A stretch of 64,000 bases of DNA from Hyaloscypha bicolor E (GCF_002865645.1 NW_020194558.1:2260014-2324013); one strand, 5' to 3'; shown: positions 42,003 to 54,059, counted from the first letter of the stretch. Numbers and translations are program-made. Notes: a model not told the origin generated them from the sequence alone.

Positions 42003-42979
42003 GGCAGCTCATTTGAGGCACAAAATTATCCGACAACTCATTGTATGCATTTTCCTCAGGCCATGTGGAGAGAAAGCAGTACAGAGAGAAGAGGGAGAAA
42101 GAAAAGTAGGTAGCGGAATTAGAAAGAGCGGGGTGGCCCGCATCAGGAGAGGGTAATTCTGCTAACTTTAGCTGCTTCAACGTCGGAGAGAATGAGTGGC
42201 TAGGAATTTATTAGAATAGAGTGGCCTTCAACCCTCTAGCAGAATAATATTGGGGAGGTGTGTTATGCGTTTTAGTTCTCTGTAGTGTTTTATATAGCCC
42301 TAAGGAGCGCCTCCCCTATCACAGTCCGTACAATTCTGCACCAACGCTTCAACGAGTATCGCAACGATCAAAATTACCTAGAAGCAAGCATACTGTAAAA
42401 ACGAATGCAGTATATAAACTCTATGTCCAAGTAAATAAAGAGAAGTTTTAAGGATTTCAAAGTGTTTCGATTGACATAACTGTGGTCGTGGTAGCCGGGT
42501 GCAATTACTATGCATTACCCTGTACTACAATTGTATGTGCTGTGAAGTAAGTATGTATGCCAACAAAGATGCAGCGCAAAGAAAAGAGAAAGAACTATCT
42601 AAAACCGTACTCAAACACATAGCAATAACTCAATCTAAAAACATTGCATCGAACATAACACAGCGGATACCGCAGTAGAGACCGAACAGATTCCAACAGA
42701 CAAGAGATACCCAGAGAGTAGGGGCAGTGGCACGCCGCAGAGGGCGAAATATAGGTTGATAGACCAGAGCTCTTCGGGCGGTAGGACAACCTCGAGGTTG
42801 AAGGGTCAACGGTGAGGATTCCCAGAAAAGATGGGCAAGGTTTGACATGAAGCAGTCCCAAACGTAGGTCGATATTGGAAACATATATATTAGGTGAGTA
42901 GAACTGATAGAAAGGGAATTGTGAATGAGTAGAGGCGACGGAGAGGCAACGACCGAGTAAAGGACGCCTAATGTCGGCG
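42003..42979. other. Gene-poor AT-rich stretch, 3' flank of the peptidase/DUF6590 gene
   Basis: Nearly 1 kb with no supported gene. Overlapping minus-strand frames near 42595-42999 look like read-through of the 3' flank, not a separate gene. No RNA gene recognised. Confidence 0.5.
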
Positions 42980-45900
42980 TCAATCGGACTTGCTTTCACG
43001 CCATCTTTTGGCGATGGTTGCTTCTCGAGGAGGATCAGAAATCACGAGGTCAATATCATCATCATAGTATACGCTTGAAGAGTCCGCAGGCTCAAGGTAC
43101 TGAGGGGCAGTATATCCACTCTGTGGTGAATATTCTTCAGAAGGTTGGCCATATCCACTAATCGGCTGCCCATAGCGGTAAGCGCCACCGCCAGTATGAG
43201 GGTAACTCGATGCCGGTGGCTGGTAGATTGAGGATTGGTGAGATGTATCCATTATATTTCCGGAATTGTGTCTGAATTCTTGTGGGGAGTCTACTCTTGG
43301 AGCGTCAACGTACTGGGTTTGCGAATGCATGGACGGAGCGGCGTATGTACTATTTTGTGGATGGAGAGCGGAGTCCATTCCATATGAGCTGGAGGCAAGC
43401 TGATAAGAAGACACCGAGGGAGAAGGTTCATGCTGCGAACTGGGGGGATCGTACGCCGATCGTCCGTCAAGCGCCTCAAGGTCACTAGGTGGCCCATAAT
43501 AACTTGTCGATGCTGCTGGTGGGTAGCCAGTCATGGGGGAAGCTGAGATGGATCTGGATTCTGAGGAAGTTGCAGGAATATATGAGGCAGCTGGAAAGGC
43601 AGCGGGATAGCTGTTGAGTGCCTCCCCAACCCCAGACAGGACTGCTTCGCTTGCTCTGGGCGTGGCCCCACCTGGATCTTCGATTCCGCTGTAAATCCTT
43701 CGACAGTAGCGAAGTAGAATGGCTGCAGAGTCGCCATCTAAGGTGCCAACACTCTTGGCCATCACAATCGTCTCTATATTATACACTTCGCCATACTGCC
43801 CAGCAAATTAGCGCTGAAATAAGAAGAGAACTGGAGAGGTGATGTTGGCCGACAGGCTGTCACGTCGATACAGAAGAAGACTACTCTTCCGGATTTCTTT
43901 AGTTGGAAGAAGCTCCCATGCTGTGGACTCCAAGAATCGCAAAACAGTACGAGAATATGCCTTACATTGACTAATGATGAATCCCTTAGATGGCTTGCAC
44001 CTGCAGTCAGAATAAGCTTAAGAGGCCTTAAGCACATTCCTTCAACTTTCCCGGGCTTGTTTTTGCTGTAAATAAATCCATGCTCGTCGAGACGAATACC
44101 ACTCTTCTCGATACCCTTGTTGCTATATGACGTGACCGGCAAACAGCTTATAAATCTTTCCCCTTCTCGAACAACAATAAAGTGTCGATTCTTGCCTGAA
44201 TAATCCGCCCACGGGATACTAAACACCCGACCAATTTTAAAGAATTGTTTATAGTCCCTGGTCCAAACCCTGTATGACGAGTCCCTCGCCACAAGGTCGG
44301 GAGTGCCTTTAATAACTCGATTTAGTCCTTGCTCTTGCGATTGTGTGGCAGCTGGAGATTGTTCCTTATAATAATCGTGGCTCGAATAAATCAGCTGAGA
44401 ATGGTCTACATCTGACAAGAGAAAGGGCGTCTCTTCGTGGCGACTAGACGCTACTGGAGGCTGCCAATCTCTTGGGGGAGAAGCTGCTATTGTGGAGTGG
44501 GTATATTGTCCGCCGCCTGAGACATGTAATGCATCTAAGCTCTCTGCCAACGAGTCTCCTGTCCCGGGATCAAATGGACTCGGACTTAAGTGGCGAGGAC
44601 GATAGCTGGTAGAAGATTGATAGCTGGAATCGAAGTATGTGCCGGCTTGCGCATCTGCATATCTGTCGCTGTCTTCTTGGTAAGACTGATGTCGAACACT
44701 CTCCGTGTACGAGGGTCGTCTATCTCCTCGACTACTTTCCCTGCCCCTAGACTTCTCTCGCTGGCGGCGACTCGTATATTCGTCGGCAAGGCGGTCGAAC
44801 ACTGATTGACGTCGAGCTCGGGGTGTTGCAGACCTGGTAGTCATTGTTAGCCGTCCGCCTCTGACGGTCAGCTCAGTTCTTACGATTCAGCCCGCGAGGC
44901 TTCCTTGGGTAACTTCCGCCATGTGCGAATGGTCCTACCCTCTGGTCACAGATTAGCAATCTGAAGGCAAGATGAACGGTGTGGGGCTACTTGCTTGAGT
45001 TTATATGGTCTCGGTAGGTATCCCCACTCTCAGGGTCTTCGTACCAAACGTTACTGTGACCCGTACCGGACTGGGGTAAAGGTTCGGGGTCTTCGGGTGC
45101 AGACCTTTCTGAGAGTTTCGTGAACGCCTCTGAACTGATTGGGGACTGCAGAGACACATTTCCAGCTCTTGATCCTCCCACTGACCGTGGTGCAGATTCA
45201 CGTTGATCAGATTGAGGATTCTTTAAGTTTGTGTAGTACGATTCTGTCCGGAGGGCCTCAAAGTGCGTCGTTGGTCCAGACTGCAATGGAGATTTGCGAT
45301 GAACTGTTTGAGTATCTCTGAAGCGGTGCACTACTTCCTTAGACGACACCAGATTACTTGTTAACTCCAGGGACGGACTCCCACCTGTGATCTGTTCGAT
45401 TGCATTCTTCGTGTCTTGAACTGGAATCATGTACAATGTCCTTTCAAACTCATTGCCGCCAATGATATGACCTAAAAGATGCTGACCTCTAACTACCCAG
45501 CAACCAGAGAGCCCGGCGGACAATGGGTCCTTGGAAATTAATCGGCGAACATTCAGAGAGTTCCCTCCAAAGTAGATCGAAGCCGTAGTCTGCGTCATGT
45601 AGGCCGCCATGGGCTTCTCAGGGCTGTCGAGAATGTGGACAACACCAGGTCTCGCCACTTCTCCAGGGCCTAGTATCTTATCGACATTAAACTCAACGGC
45701 TTCCCCTTTTAGGTCCTCAACACGGTAGCAGTTGATCAAACCTCTGAGCGAATCCATTGACAAAATGCACCAGTCGGAATTGGAATCCTTCAGTGAAATC
45801 TGGTCCTGACAATCAAAGCTTCTACCATGGCCGCAGAAGGCAAAATATCCACGAAAGGCACCTCTTCCTATTCTCACCGATGGATTGTTATGTATGCCTT

Positions 45901-47434
45901 TCGCGGCCAGGTTGGCTTTGTAGTCTGCCTCGTCTCCGTGCTCGTCGGATTTCACATCCAAATATCCATCAACTATCGCGTCGCTGCCGATACTGGCCTT
46001 GCTGCCTTCGCCAGATGATTGTAAGAGAAAAGGATGCGCAGTCGTCATTGCAAAAGGCTTTCCTCCAATTTGAATAACACCACCAATCCTAGCTATCCAG
46101 CGTCCCCGATCAGAAGTTCCACGTTCGAGTTCGTCATTATGCACATTCGGAACCGAATAGGTAAAGTGGACTGGCAAGCCACATGCGGATTTGCGCCCTG
46201 TGGTTTGCTCCACACCAAAGCTCATATACCTTTGTCTCTCGAAAGACAAGTCATATGGGCTGACGTCTCCAGAGGATTCCACTTCCTCACATGAGTCTGT
46301 GTCAGCAAAGAACCGGTCTCTGCGCTTCGGCTCTCGTTCTTTATAACACACTAGGTGGGGGCATGCAAACTCGCCGAGATAATCGAGTTGATTGGAATCG
46401 ACTAGGTCCTCGATTTTCGTTTTCGCCGTTTTGTGACAGCAAGAAATGACTATGGTCGGCAACAGATGCAACATATCTCCCACTTTTGGTCCGACCATTA
46501 ACAAAGCCAAATTCACATACATCTCTTGCGGTTGTAATCCAATTCCTCGAACGACAGCTTCGACAGCTTTTTGAAGCTTCGGATGAACGCTCTTGTCCCA
46601 TTTTTCTGCGAGCGATATATGCACCACCTCCGTATAAGCCTCATAATAATTCTTTTCGATCTGCCGTACAAGACCGTCCTGAAATGGTCTCTGTGTGACA
46701 GATTGCTTAATTTTCTGGCTTGCTCCTGGAGTTGTGCGAGCACTGCCTAGAACTCCCGTAAGTCGTTGGCGGAGAGATTTTATAACCGAGGGACTTGGCA
46801 GAGGTGCAGATTGCGGCGGCTGTGGTGTGCCCTCCGCAGAGATAGGCAAACCATTCAGGACTTTGCGTTTATCCTGAGATGTGCCGTTTGTTTGGCTAAC
46901 CTTGATGCCATGGGAATCGGCCTGGTGGAGTAATTTGAAGGACTGTGTTTCTGAAGTGAGCCCCAGCTCGTTCTTTTGCCCATGCTCACCATTAGCTTTG
47001 ATGCTCGAAGACACATCTCGTGACTGATCTGTTGAAAGTGGAACAGGCCGGTCCGGAGGCTCAAAGTTTTCGACCGACTCATATCGACCGGCAGGATGAG
47101 GGCCAGTATTTCGTTCCTCCACAGTGTACGCTTTTGATGACGGAGGACGAGGTCCCAACGGCGGCAGGTGCTTTATCGTAGGCAACTTTTCTAAATTTGA
47201 CACCGTGTGTTTCGATTGAGGGCATTGCTGTTCTCGATATGGGGTAGGCTCCTCGAGCATTTCCATGGTGTCGCAGAATATGGAGACGTCTAAATGATGG
47301 TAGTATGTGTGTTTGCCTCTCCACCCCAAAGGCGCATCGCCATTCCTATTTAGAAGATCCTTGAGATGCCTGTCAGATGCGAAGACAAGGTCGATTAGAC
47401 CTTCGTCAGTAGCATTCCATGAAGTCGCTCGCAT
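42980..47434 (-). CDS. Trypsin-like peptidase fold fused to a DUF6590-like region (1393 aa)
   Basis: Four exons by hand: 47434-44995, 44941-44884, 44833-43966 and 43795-42980. Introns are 53 nt (a GC-AG type with the classic GCAAGT donor), 50 nt and 170 nt; phases agree at every junction and the total is exactly 1394 codons. Residues ~440-670 look like a chymotrypsin fold with a full candidate triad: His467 in MTTAHPFLL, Asp554 in NSDWCILSM and Ser643 in AGLSGCWVV, followed by LLGHIIGGN. The 58-nt exon 2 supplies GRTIRTWRKLPKEASRA. A DUF6590-like block follows (FFKIGRVFSIPWADYS, RHFIVVREGERFISCLPVTSY, YGEVYNIETIVMAKSVG), then a Ser/Pro/Tyr-rich disordered tail. If the GC-AG intron is wrong, these are two genes (44987-47434 and 42980-44844). 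Similar Ser/Cys-type modules occur in fungal signalling and incompatibility proteins; function here is inference. Confidence 0.7.
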
Positions 47435-47994
47435 TTATCTCGCCTGCTTCCTCGAGACACCAGGGAAACACTCAGGATTGGTGGTTGCCCTCTGCACGTC
47501 GAATGGGCGAAAAATCCATCATCGGCGGCGATGCGACTAGCGATTCATACCATCCGCTAACAGTTGCATCTTTGTCGTCGTTTGCAGGAGAAGGGCATCT
47601 CACTGCGTGAAGACCATCGAGTTTTAGAGCCAACAGCACGCTTCTCGGGCGTTGTGGCTGTGAGTATGGTCAACTAGAGTGAGGCCTGCAAAGCCACACC
47701 ATAACTGCCAGCTGTTGCGGTACCCGGATTGCATAGCCCCCAGCCTCAATGACCATCATGTCATCTTCCACTGGCTTTGTAATTCAAGGCTGTATGCCAG
47801 GCAGAATTTGGAGGTTTTGTATGCCATCCCTCAGGCTCGGGAACCGCACGTTTTGACAGAGTCATCAGCCGCCAATATGGCAATACACATATCAGCACGT
47901 TGTTCCCGACGCCAGGAATAAGCGTTTACAAAGATTCTTCAAGGCCGCGCCACGTGTAACGGACTCTGTGATCTGATGAAAAGGACCTGATACC
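47435..47994. promoter_or_regulatory. Shared divergent promoter
   Basis: 560 bp separate the start codons of the peptidase/DUF6590 gene (minus) and the membrane-anchored protein gene (plus). No coding frame with support lies between them. A head-to-head arrangement could allow co-regulation; no specific factor site recognised. Confidence 0.45.
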
Positions 47995-49140
47995 ATGTCA
48001 ACGGTTTCCCAATTATTCAATGTTCGTCCTGACGAACCAACACAGGCATTTCTGGCTTCGGCCTTTTGGCCTGGAATACCGTGGCGGCCCAACGATTTCG
48101 CGGACTTCTTCAGATATTTCAATGATCACATCAACGACCTCAAATGGCCTCATGGGGTTGTCGATGAGACTAAATTTGCTGCTCGTACCTTCGACGAGCT
48201 CGTCGCTATCGTCAAGGAGCTGGGAGACAAAAGAGATAGTCCACGCGAGGAGGCTTTGACGTCGATAAAACAGTTGCAAGTGTTCCAGAACAAGCAGCAG
48301 ACAGATCGGCAAGTTCTGAACTCGATGGCACTTGCTGCTCAGCTCTGGCTGACAATTGAGGTTCGCATGGTTGATCTACCGCCTTACGGGCCCACGTCGG
48401 GCGCCGTTGAGTATGCTGTTTGGGGCCCTAAGAACACGCTCGCGGACCTCTGCAGACAGCAATTCCAAATCTCGAAATTTATCCCAACCGCTCGAGAAGC
48501 CCGGTTAGACACCGGTTTCAATGCTATGAACCTGATGCACATCTGCGGGATCAAGATTGCCTGGACCGACAATTTGTTTGACCACCTCCATTACGATCAA
48601 TCGCCAGTGCCGAGAAGCTGGTGGCGGTTTTGGCATTATCATGGTTCGGGTGGGACGATTCGGATCTATCCCCACAAGTTCTGTCTCGCGAGACACTATG
48701 AGACAACCAATGTCTACGGAAACGATCTCTTAGAGGAGACCATGAAGTCCCTCGATCTTCTGTTCCCTTTTGGACACGACCAGACACGAGATTTTCTCAG
48801 CCAAGAGCTTCATCCATTCTTCCTTGCTGAACCGACATTTCCCAGGACCATGGACTTGGGAGATTTCAACTTTTGGCGGAGAAAAATTGTCATATTGTAT
48901 GACGCCTTCAATGCCCCCCCTTCTAGAGTGCAACAAATGTGGAGGGATACTCGTAACCCGATGCAGTGGTGGACTTTTTGGCTTGCTGTCTTAATCACCA
49001 TCCTCACGACCGTCTTTGGAGTGATCTCTGGGTACACATCTTTCCAACAGGTTGAGTTAGCAAAGCAAACATACAGGCTCTCTGTCCAGCAGGCATGCGG
49101 TCAGAACGATCTCATTCAACAAATGTGTCCTCTGAGATGA
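47995..49140 (+). CDS. Fungus-specific protein with a C-terminal membrane anchor
   Basis: Single exon, 381 aa, starting MSTVSQLFNVRPDEP. Most of the protein is soluble and helical. Near the end the block NFWRRKIVILYDAFN...MWRDTRNPMQWWTFWLAVLITILTTVFGVISG combines a conserved basic-aromatic motif with one strong membrane span, followed by ~40 residues. I recognise this 'FWR..L..L..AF...W.D.RN..QW.TFW.A' signature from a large uncharacterised family in filamentous ascomycetes, along with the upstream segment HICGIKIAWTDNLFDHL. No catalytic motif is visible. It is transcribed head-to-head with the peptidase/DUF6590 gene. Function unknown; the soluble N-terminal part probably faces the cytosol. 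Confidence 0.75.
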   Translation: MSTVSQLFNVRPDEPTQAFLASAFWPGIPWRPNDFADFFRYFNDHINDLKWPHGVVDETKFAARTFDELVAIVKELGDKRDSPREEALTSIKQLQVFQNKQQTDRQVLNSMALAAQLWLTIEVRMVDLPPYGPTSGAVEYAVWGPKNTLADLCRQQFQISKFIPTAREARLDTGFNAMNLMHICGIKIAWTDNLFDHLHYDQSPVPRSWWRFWHYHGSGGTIRIYPHKFCLARHYETTNVYGNDLLEETMKSLDLLFPFGHDQTRDFLSQELHPFFLAEPTFPRTMDLGDFNFWRRKIVILYDAFNAPPSRVQQMWRDTRNPMQWWTFWLAVLITILTTVFGVISGYTSFQQVELAKQTYRLSVQQACGQNDLIQQMCPLR

Positions 49141-51757
49141 GAGTGTGAGGGTTTCTCTACACCCACCAAAAATTGGTATAACCATTTAACAATCATCTGG
49201 TTTCTCTATGCATTGGATGAGTGGAGCCAGCCTTTGAATGCCATACTAAGGGTTTCGCGAGGTAAATCACGGGCGTGTCCAATAGCCATCAGCTGGCAGG
49301 AAAGTCTGGTCGCTGAGACCTTGGTTCGGAATAACCTTGCGCCCACGAAACATGTACTTGTCCATGAAGACAGGAGACAAACGGAGTGTTTATGTAGAAA
49401 CAGGTCCTGAGCGCATATAGTAGTGGAGTAAGCAGAAACTTTGTGTCTGAACGTTAAAATCATGGATGTTCATGAATCCAGTAGCAGGTGTCATTTTGGT
49501 TTCCCCGTGTACAGCGCCACACGAAGCATGAAGCAATCCCTGCAAGTTCTGAGATCGCAGTTCGTCACAAGTCCTCAAGTCTCTCCACCACAAAGTTCAC
49601 ACACAGCCTTCACTGAACTACGCACGCTGCGCGAACCAAAACTACCAGGCGATGAACAGGGCCAGCAGTCACCCACTGAGGTGAGCAACCAGATGAGCCT
49701 CAACAAGCCAAAAACGTGGCCGTTCCTCTGATACAGCAGCTACGAGCCTTACGCTGTGGCCCGAGATAACAGGACGGTCGAATGCAGAACTTGCATGATT
49801 GCGACCCAATCTCTTGCAGATTGACCGTAACCAACCTGGGGATCAACTACCTCCCAGATCATCTGGATGCAGTGACGCGTTCTGACAGATGGAAGGCCAC
49901 AGTCCAACACCACGAGTTACGCCGGAGCAGATTGAGACAGAATATTGCTGGTAGGGACGTTAGGTATTGGGACTGTGGCATTGATCCCATTGTTGTTGGT
50001 GCGGCTACGAGTTAATTTGGCCTTATGCTCTAGCCTAATTTTAGTAAATTAGCCGTTCGCTCTCGCGCAGGCCTAGACCTCGACTGGTGAGGCTTGCGTT
50101 CACATAATTAAGGTTAGTTAAAGGGGATAGTACGAGTATATGCGTACCCCCGAAAACTTTTGCATTTCGCGTTTTTGAATTTGGGAACAGGGAATCGATA
50201 TTAGGTGTCGTTGGGTGTTAGAGGAGGAGTGCTCACCCAGCTCAAAAGCAGCAGCCTCGCCATATTGGTTTATACAAATCTGCTCTCTTTGCATGCCAAG
50301 AATTCGGATTTGTGCGCCCTCCGCTCCGTCCTGACCCTAGCACCCGCCAGTCGGGTGAGCGGCGCTGCCTTCGCCTAGGCGCGAGGTAAGGAGCCGAGCC
50401 GAGCCGAGCGGCCTGGGGTGAGGTGGCGCTTCACGTGGGCACGTAACGTCAGTTAATTGGCTGGTACTTCCGAACTCGAATGGGGCGGGAAGCTGAAGGT
50501 AGCACAAGCGCAATGTAGCTTAATTACAATATGATTTTACAATATGATCAATGAACCCTTAAGGCTGAGACTTTCACGGCAAGCCGCCTTGTTCACGTGC
50601 AGCCTCTTCCCGCTTTCTTAATTCCAGATTCCAGATTCCAGTTTTAGGTTTCAGGATCTCGTCGAAGCACGCATGATATGATATGTCAAGTGGCAATTTC
50701 TACTGCTGCCTCTTCTTCGATGTGTGCGTGTACTAGTAAAACACTCCTTCATGGCATCTGTGATCATTCAGTAATTCAGCGGCTAGGTGACTCGTGTGGC
50801 AAAGGTACGTCAAAAAACCTCCCCTGCAAAGCCTTCACCACGCAAGCTGGGCGAGAATTTATATGCAACTTGCTCAATTGGCTACCATTTCTGCCGCTTT
50901 CAATACTGGTTGCAGAGTATGAGACACTTTCTATGCAGCAGTTATCACACAGTAATAATTGGATTATAGCCAACCAGCTAAACTGTCTCAATTGCTTTCT
51001 CCAAACAAACCGGGCGAAAGCTAGGCGGCTCTCCGCCGCCAATCGTACTACACACCCACACCAAAACCAAAATTTCCTCAGTGAAGACGTAAGACAAGAC
51101 AAGCCCTCCTGCAAGATTGTGTAAATGAGGATGTGGGGAGCCAACGCCAAACCTATCTCATATGCCAGACTTATCTCTGTGCTGCTTTTTACGTATCTTG
51201 AGATACACTCCTGCAGCCCGATTATCAAACCGAATCTTCGCAAACCATGCTCAATAGTTTGAAGGCGTAGACATTTCATTAAATTGCGTGGGGAAAAAAT
51301 ATGACTTGGTTGTATTCCAAAGCAACGTGTACCCTTGCAAGTGCAGGCAGAGGAATAACGTAGATTTCTCTGAGTAGGTATATTGTACTTGAAGGATTTT
51401 GAACCTATCCAGCTTAAGAATCCCCTTTTCTTGAAGTATTCAAAACACATCAAATATAACTTCGTTAAGAGCCGATCACCGCATATTTGCAGGAGACCAC
51501 GATACAAGATGCAGCGAGGCTGTTTTCCGAACCAAGTATGTTTGAGCACAGGTCCTGTATGACTCTTTAAATCACAATGCGTACATTAGTCCTTTCTTCG
51601 ACATCCTGAAGGCTCCTCGACCATATAAAAAGCATTAATCTCATATGTTCAGCACAGTTTGCAGCTCACATCATTGAAGACAACCAGCTGAATCATTATC
51701 TTCCCTCCAATCACCTTTCAAAAACTCCCAACTTTCGTTGTGCAAGTTTCCGCAAAA
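49141..51757. other. Gene-poor stretch with repeat relics
   Basis: About 2.6 kb with no supported gene. It contains the A copy of a dispersed repeat (about 50135-50302), a GAGCC(GAGCC)n run near 50393, and scattered AT-rich patches. A 257-codon minus-strand frame at 50776-51549 starts with GTG, shows no domain and is doubtful. The last ~100 bp is the leader of the small gene at 51758. Confidence 0.5.
50135..50302. repeat. Dispersed repeat, copy A (less mutated)
   Basis: Contains ATTTCGCGTTTTTGAATTTG and GAATCGATATTA near 50164-50205 and GGTTTATACAAATCTGCT near 50268. Diverged counterparts occur at about 55340-55410 and 55917-55935, in the same order, with many G-to-A type differences. Confidence 0.5.
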
Positions 51758-52156
51758 ATGGCCGACCCAATCACCATCATTACCCTCGTTTCGGCAGTCG
51801 TGTGCGCAGTATTTGGAGGCTCCGGACCGATCCTTCCTCGTCTCTGGAGAGGTCTCAAACGCTTGTACGGGGGAGCCTGCCAATCAACCAGTATTTTCCA
51901 CTCTCCATTCCCCACTCCCTTCACGACACTTGCCTAACCAAACGTGTTCACAATTGGCTACCTCAGAGGCCTGGGTGAACAGCGCATAAGGACCGACATC
52001 CATTCAATGATGCTTCAAAATGCAGCTCTGGCGGCACAAGCCAATCGATATTACCTCCAGGGTGGAATGGCTCGAGCAAACGCTGCACCGGCTATTTCCA
52101 GCGGAATTGGCGGAGGCAGCAGGGCGTTTGTGGAGTTTAGTGATTTCAGTGATTAG
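51758..52156 (+). CDS. Small orphan protein with an N-terminal membrane segment
   Basis: Two exons, 51758-51864 and 51967-52156, encode 98 aa. The 102-nt intron (GTACGG...GCCTAAC...CCTCAG) keeps phase and has a good branch site. The start MADPITIITLVSAVVCAVFGG begins a hydrophobic helix that looks like a signal anchor, then a basic stretch (PRLWRGLKRL), a Gln/Ala-rich helix (MMLQNAALAAQANRYYLQ) and a Gly/Ser tail ending in EFSDFSD. I do not recognise the family. The opening MADP..I resembles N-termini of some fungal NLR-type proteins, but that could be chance. It is the first of three forward small genes in the accessory region. Confidence 0.55.
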
Positions 52157-52630
52157 ATTGTGGCTTTGGGGGTGAGAGCTAGCGCCGCTCAATAGGTTGG
52201 TGTGGGGGAAGCTGCACTAATATCAAGCGGCTTGCAGGCGTTCAGAGGACTTTGCAGGCGAAGGACCATGCATGTTATAAGGCGGAATTTGGCCATTTGT
52301 CAAGTATGCATAAGCAAGTATACCAATTAAAGGTTCTTTAAAAAGCTGGCTGTGAGACTTATGCAACCTATCAGCCATTTTTATCCAGGCGCGCATCACG
52401 GAACACTCTCAAACTGGAAGGCAACCCACCCAGAGCCCGTAATAGCCATGCGATGATTTTCTGAACTTCATTTCCAGTCAACCTCTCATCGTCCCATCTT
52501 CTCGTTACTTGCAAAGTCGCACCTGCACAGCAATCTACTACTTCCTTAGCAAATCACAATCAAACACCCCGTTCTAACTTCACCAACGCGCTCAGCATTG
52601 GTTCCTCTATCTGCCTCTAAAAAACCCAAA

Positions 52631-52861
52631 ATGGGCATCCGTGACTGGTTCCGCCGATTTACCAGCAAAATCCGCGACATCCTGGGCATGAACAACCCCT
52701 ACGACGACTTTAAATGCGATGCCTACTTTCTCGACGGCGGCGTCATGACCTTTACTGGAAGACCATGGGGGGAGGCATTTAGGAAATATAATTCATATGT
52801 GAGGGATAATGCATATTACGTTACGATGAATATGCAGGGGAGCTTTTGGAAATTTTCGTAG
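52631..52861 (+). CDS. Small orphan protein, 76 aa
   Basis: Single exon starting MGIRDWFRRFTSKIRDIL, a likely amphipathic helix rich in Arg/Lys and aromatics, followed by GMNNPYDDFKCDAYFLDGG, then VMTFTGRPWGEAFRKYNSYV and a short aromatic C-terminus ending SFWKFS. An ATG with AAAATGG context and a pyrimidine-rich leader support it. No signal peptide, no known domain. A downstream GTAGGG could be a donor for a further exon, but none was found with confidence. Real-gene probability is moderate; it has the composition of a coding sequence and lies in line with the neighbours. Confidence 0.5.
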   Translation: MGIRDWFRRFTSKIRDILGMNNPYDDFKCDAYFLDGGVMTFTGRPWGEAFRKYNSYVRDNAYYVTMNMQGSFWKFS

Positions 52862-53288
52862 GGAATAGGGTTGGAGGAAGGATGAGTAGAGGAGAGAAGA
52901 GAGAGGCAAAGCTAGGTGGAGGATTCTTTGGAAGCATTGGGCTTAATAGGGAGGAAAACATGGCGTGCAAGGCAAAATTCGAAGAGAGCGACAAGTGAAG
53001 AGGTCTCGTGGCAGCTGGATAAATGATGGATTCGAATTTGAAGTTGCATTTACATTTCTCAAGCATCATCCAGATTTTGACAATGAATCTAATAAAGATA
53101 CGGAGTATGGCGCATTGAATAAAGTAGTGCGCGTTGTGGTTGCTTGCCCATCAAGTGCTTTACCTTCATTGATAGTTACATCGTCCAAATATGCTCTCCA
53201 ACCGAACGCATTTGTCTTTCTTGTACCATCGCCTGATATAACTTAGCAAGCGCTCCTAAAATATTTCTTGGATGATAACTCACCTACC

Positions 53289-53516
53289 CTACCGCCTCCT
53301 TGCAATCAACTCCGCAATCTCCATCGCCTTGAAGGTATGCGGACTTCCTTCCCCACCCTGGTACATTATGCGAGACTTGGTGCCCGTAACTGCGACCGTA
53401 ACTTTCTGGCCGGCGGAGTTCATTCCAGCGTTTGGGCTGGTGTATGTGATTTGGCCATTGTTGGTGTATGTGATTTGGCCATTGCTACGTTTGACGAGAT
53501 CCCACTCTCCTGGCAT
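53289..53516 (-). CDS. Small protein with an internal 8-residue duplication
   Basis: Single-exon frame of 75 aa, MPGEWDLVKRSNGQITYTN, then a second copy NGQITYTS, PNAGMNSAGQKVTVAVTG, SRIMYQGGEGSPHTFKAMEI and AELIARRR. The duplication is exact at DNA level (24 bp, 53439-53462 and 53463-53486, one base different). The sequence looks truly coding: balanced composition, alternating beta-type pattern and no low complexity. I recall similar short uncharacterised ascomycete proteins but no name. It faces the forward gene at 54060 from the other strand and shows weak local resemblance to that protein's N-terminus. Confidence 0.6.
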   Translation of the reverse strand: MPGEWDLVKRSNGQITYTNNGQITYTSPNAGMNSAGQKVTVAVTGTKSRIMYQGGEGSPHTFKAMEIAELIARRR

Positions 53517-54059
53517 GATGATCGATGTTTAATGGAGGAGAGTGCTGTAAATGATGGGGCGTCTGTGATGGAAAGTGATGTCGATTATGCCCGCTGAAAT
53601 AATGAAATATCAGATGAGAGAGAAAGATCCTGGAAGGAAGAAAAGGTGCCTTAAGACCAGCTGCCGAGTATGTAACCTAAAGGGGTTTAAGACAAATTAC
53701 TGAAGTATTCAGGGCAAGTGCAGTAGAAGTCGCCGTGGAAAAGCCTCATTTGCAGATCACTTCCAAGTTTCCTTCTGCAAGGTGAAGTGTACTGCATTAC
53801 ATGCCAGCCTCACTTTCTTTGTTGCCTGGAAAATCTCACTGTCTCATACATGCAGGATCCCAAGCCACTATCACATCTCATGATAAAGCCTTGAAATGGT
53901 GGGGGTGCGAGGTGGCAAGCGCGAGGCTGCGGTCTTTGTCTCGATATCATCAAGACTGCCTAGAGTAGCATCTCACTTGCAATATTACTTCAATTCGAAC
54001 TCCTCATCAAACTCTCTCAGCTCTTTCCATCTCTTCCAACTCCTTCACATACATTCAAA

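Noticed and set aside
50776..51549. 257-codon minus-strand frame in the gene-poor stretch
   Set aside because: Starts with GTG, Cys- and Arg-rich random-like composition, no domain or splice structure, and only short ATG-initiated versions.
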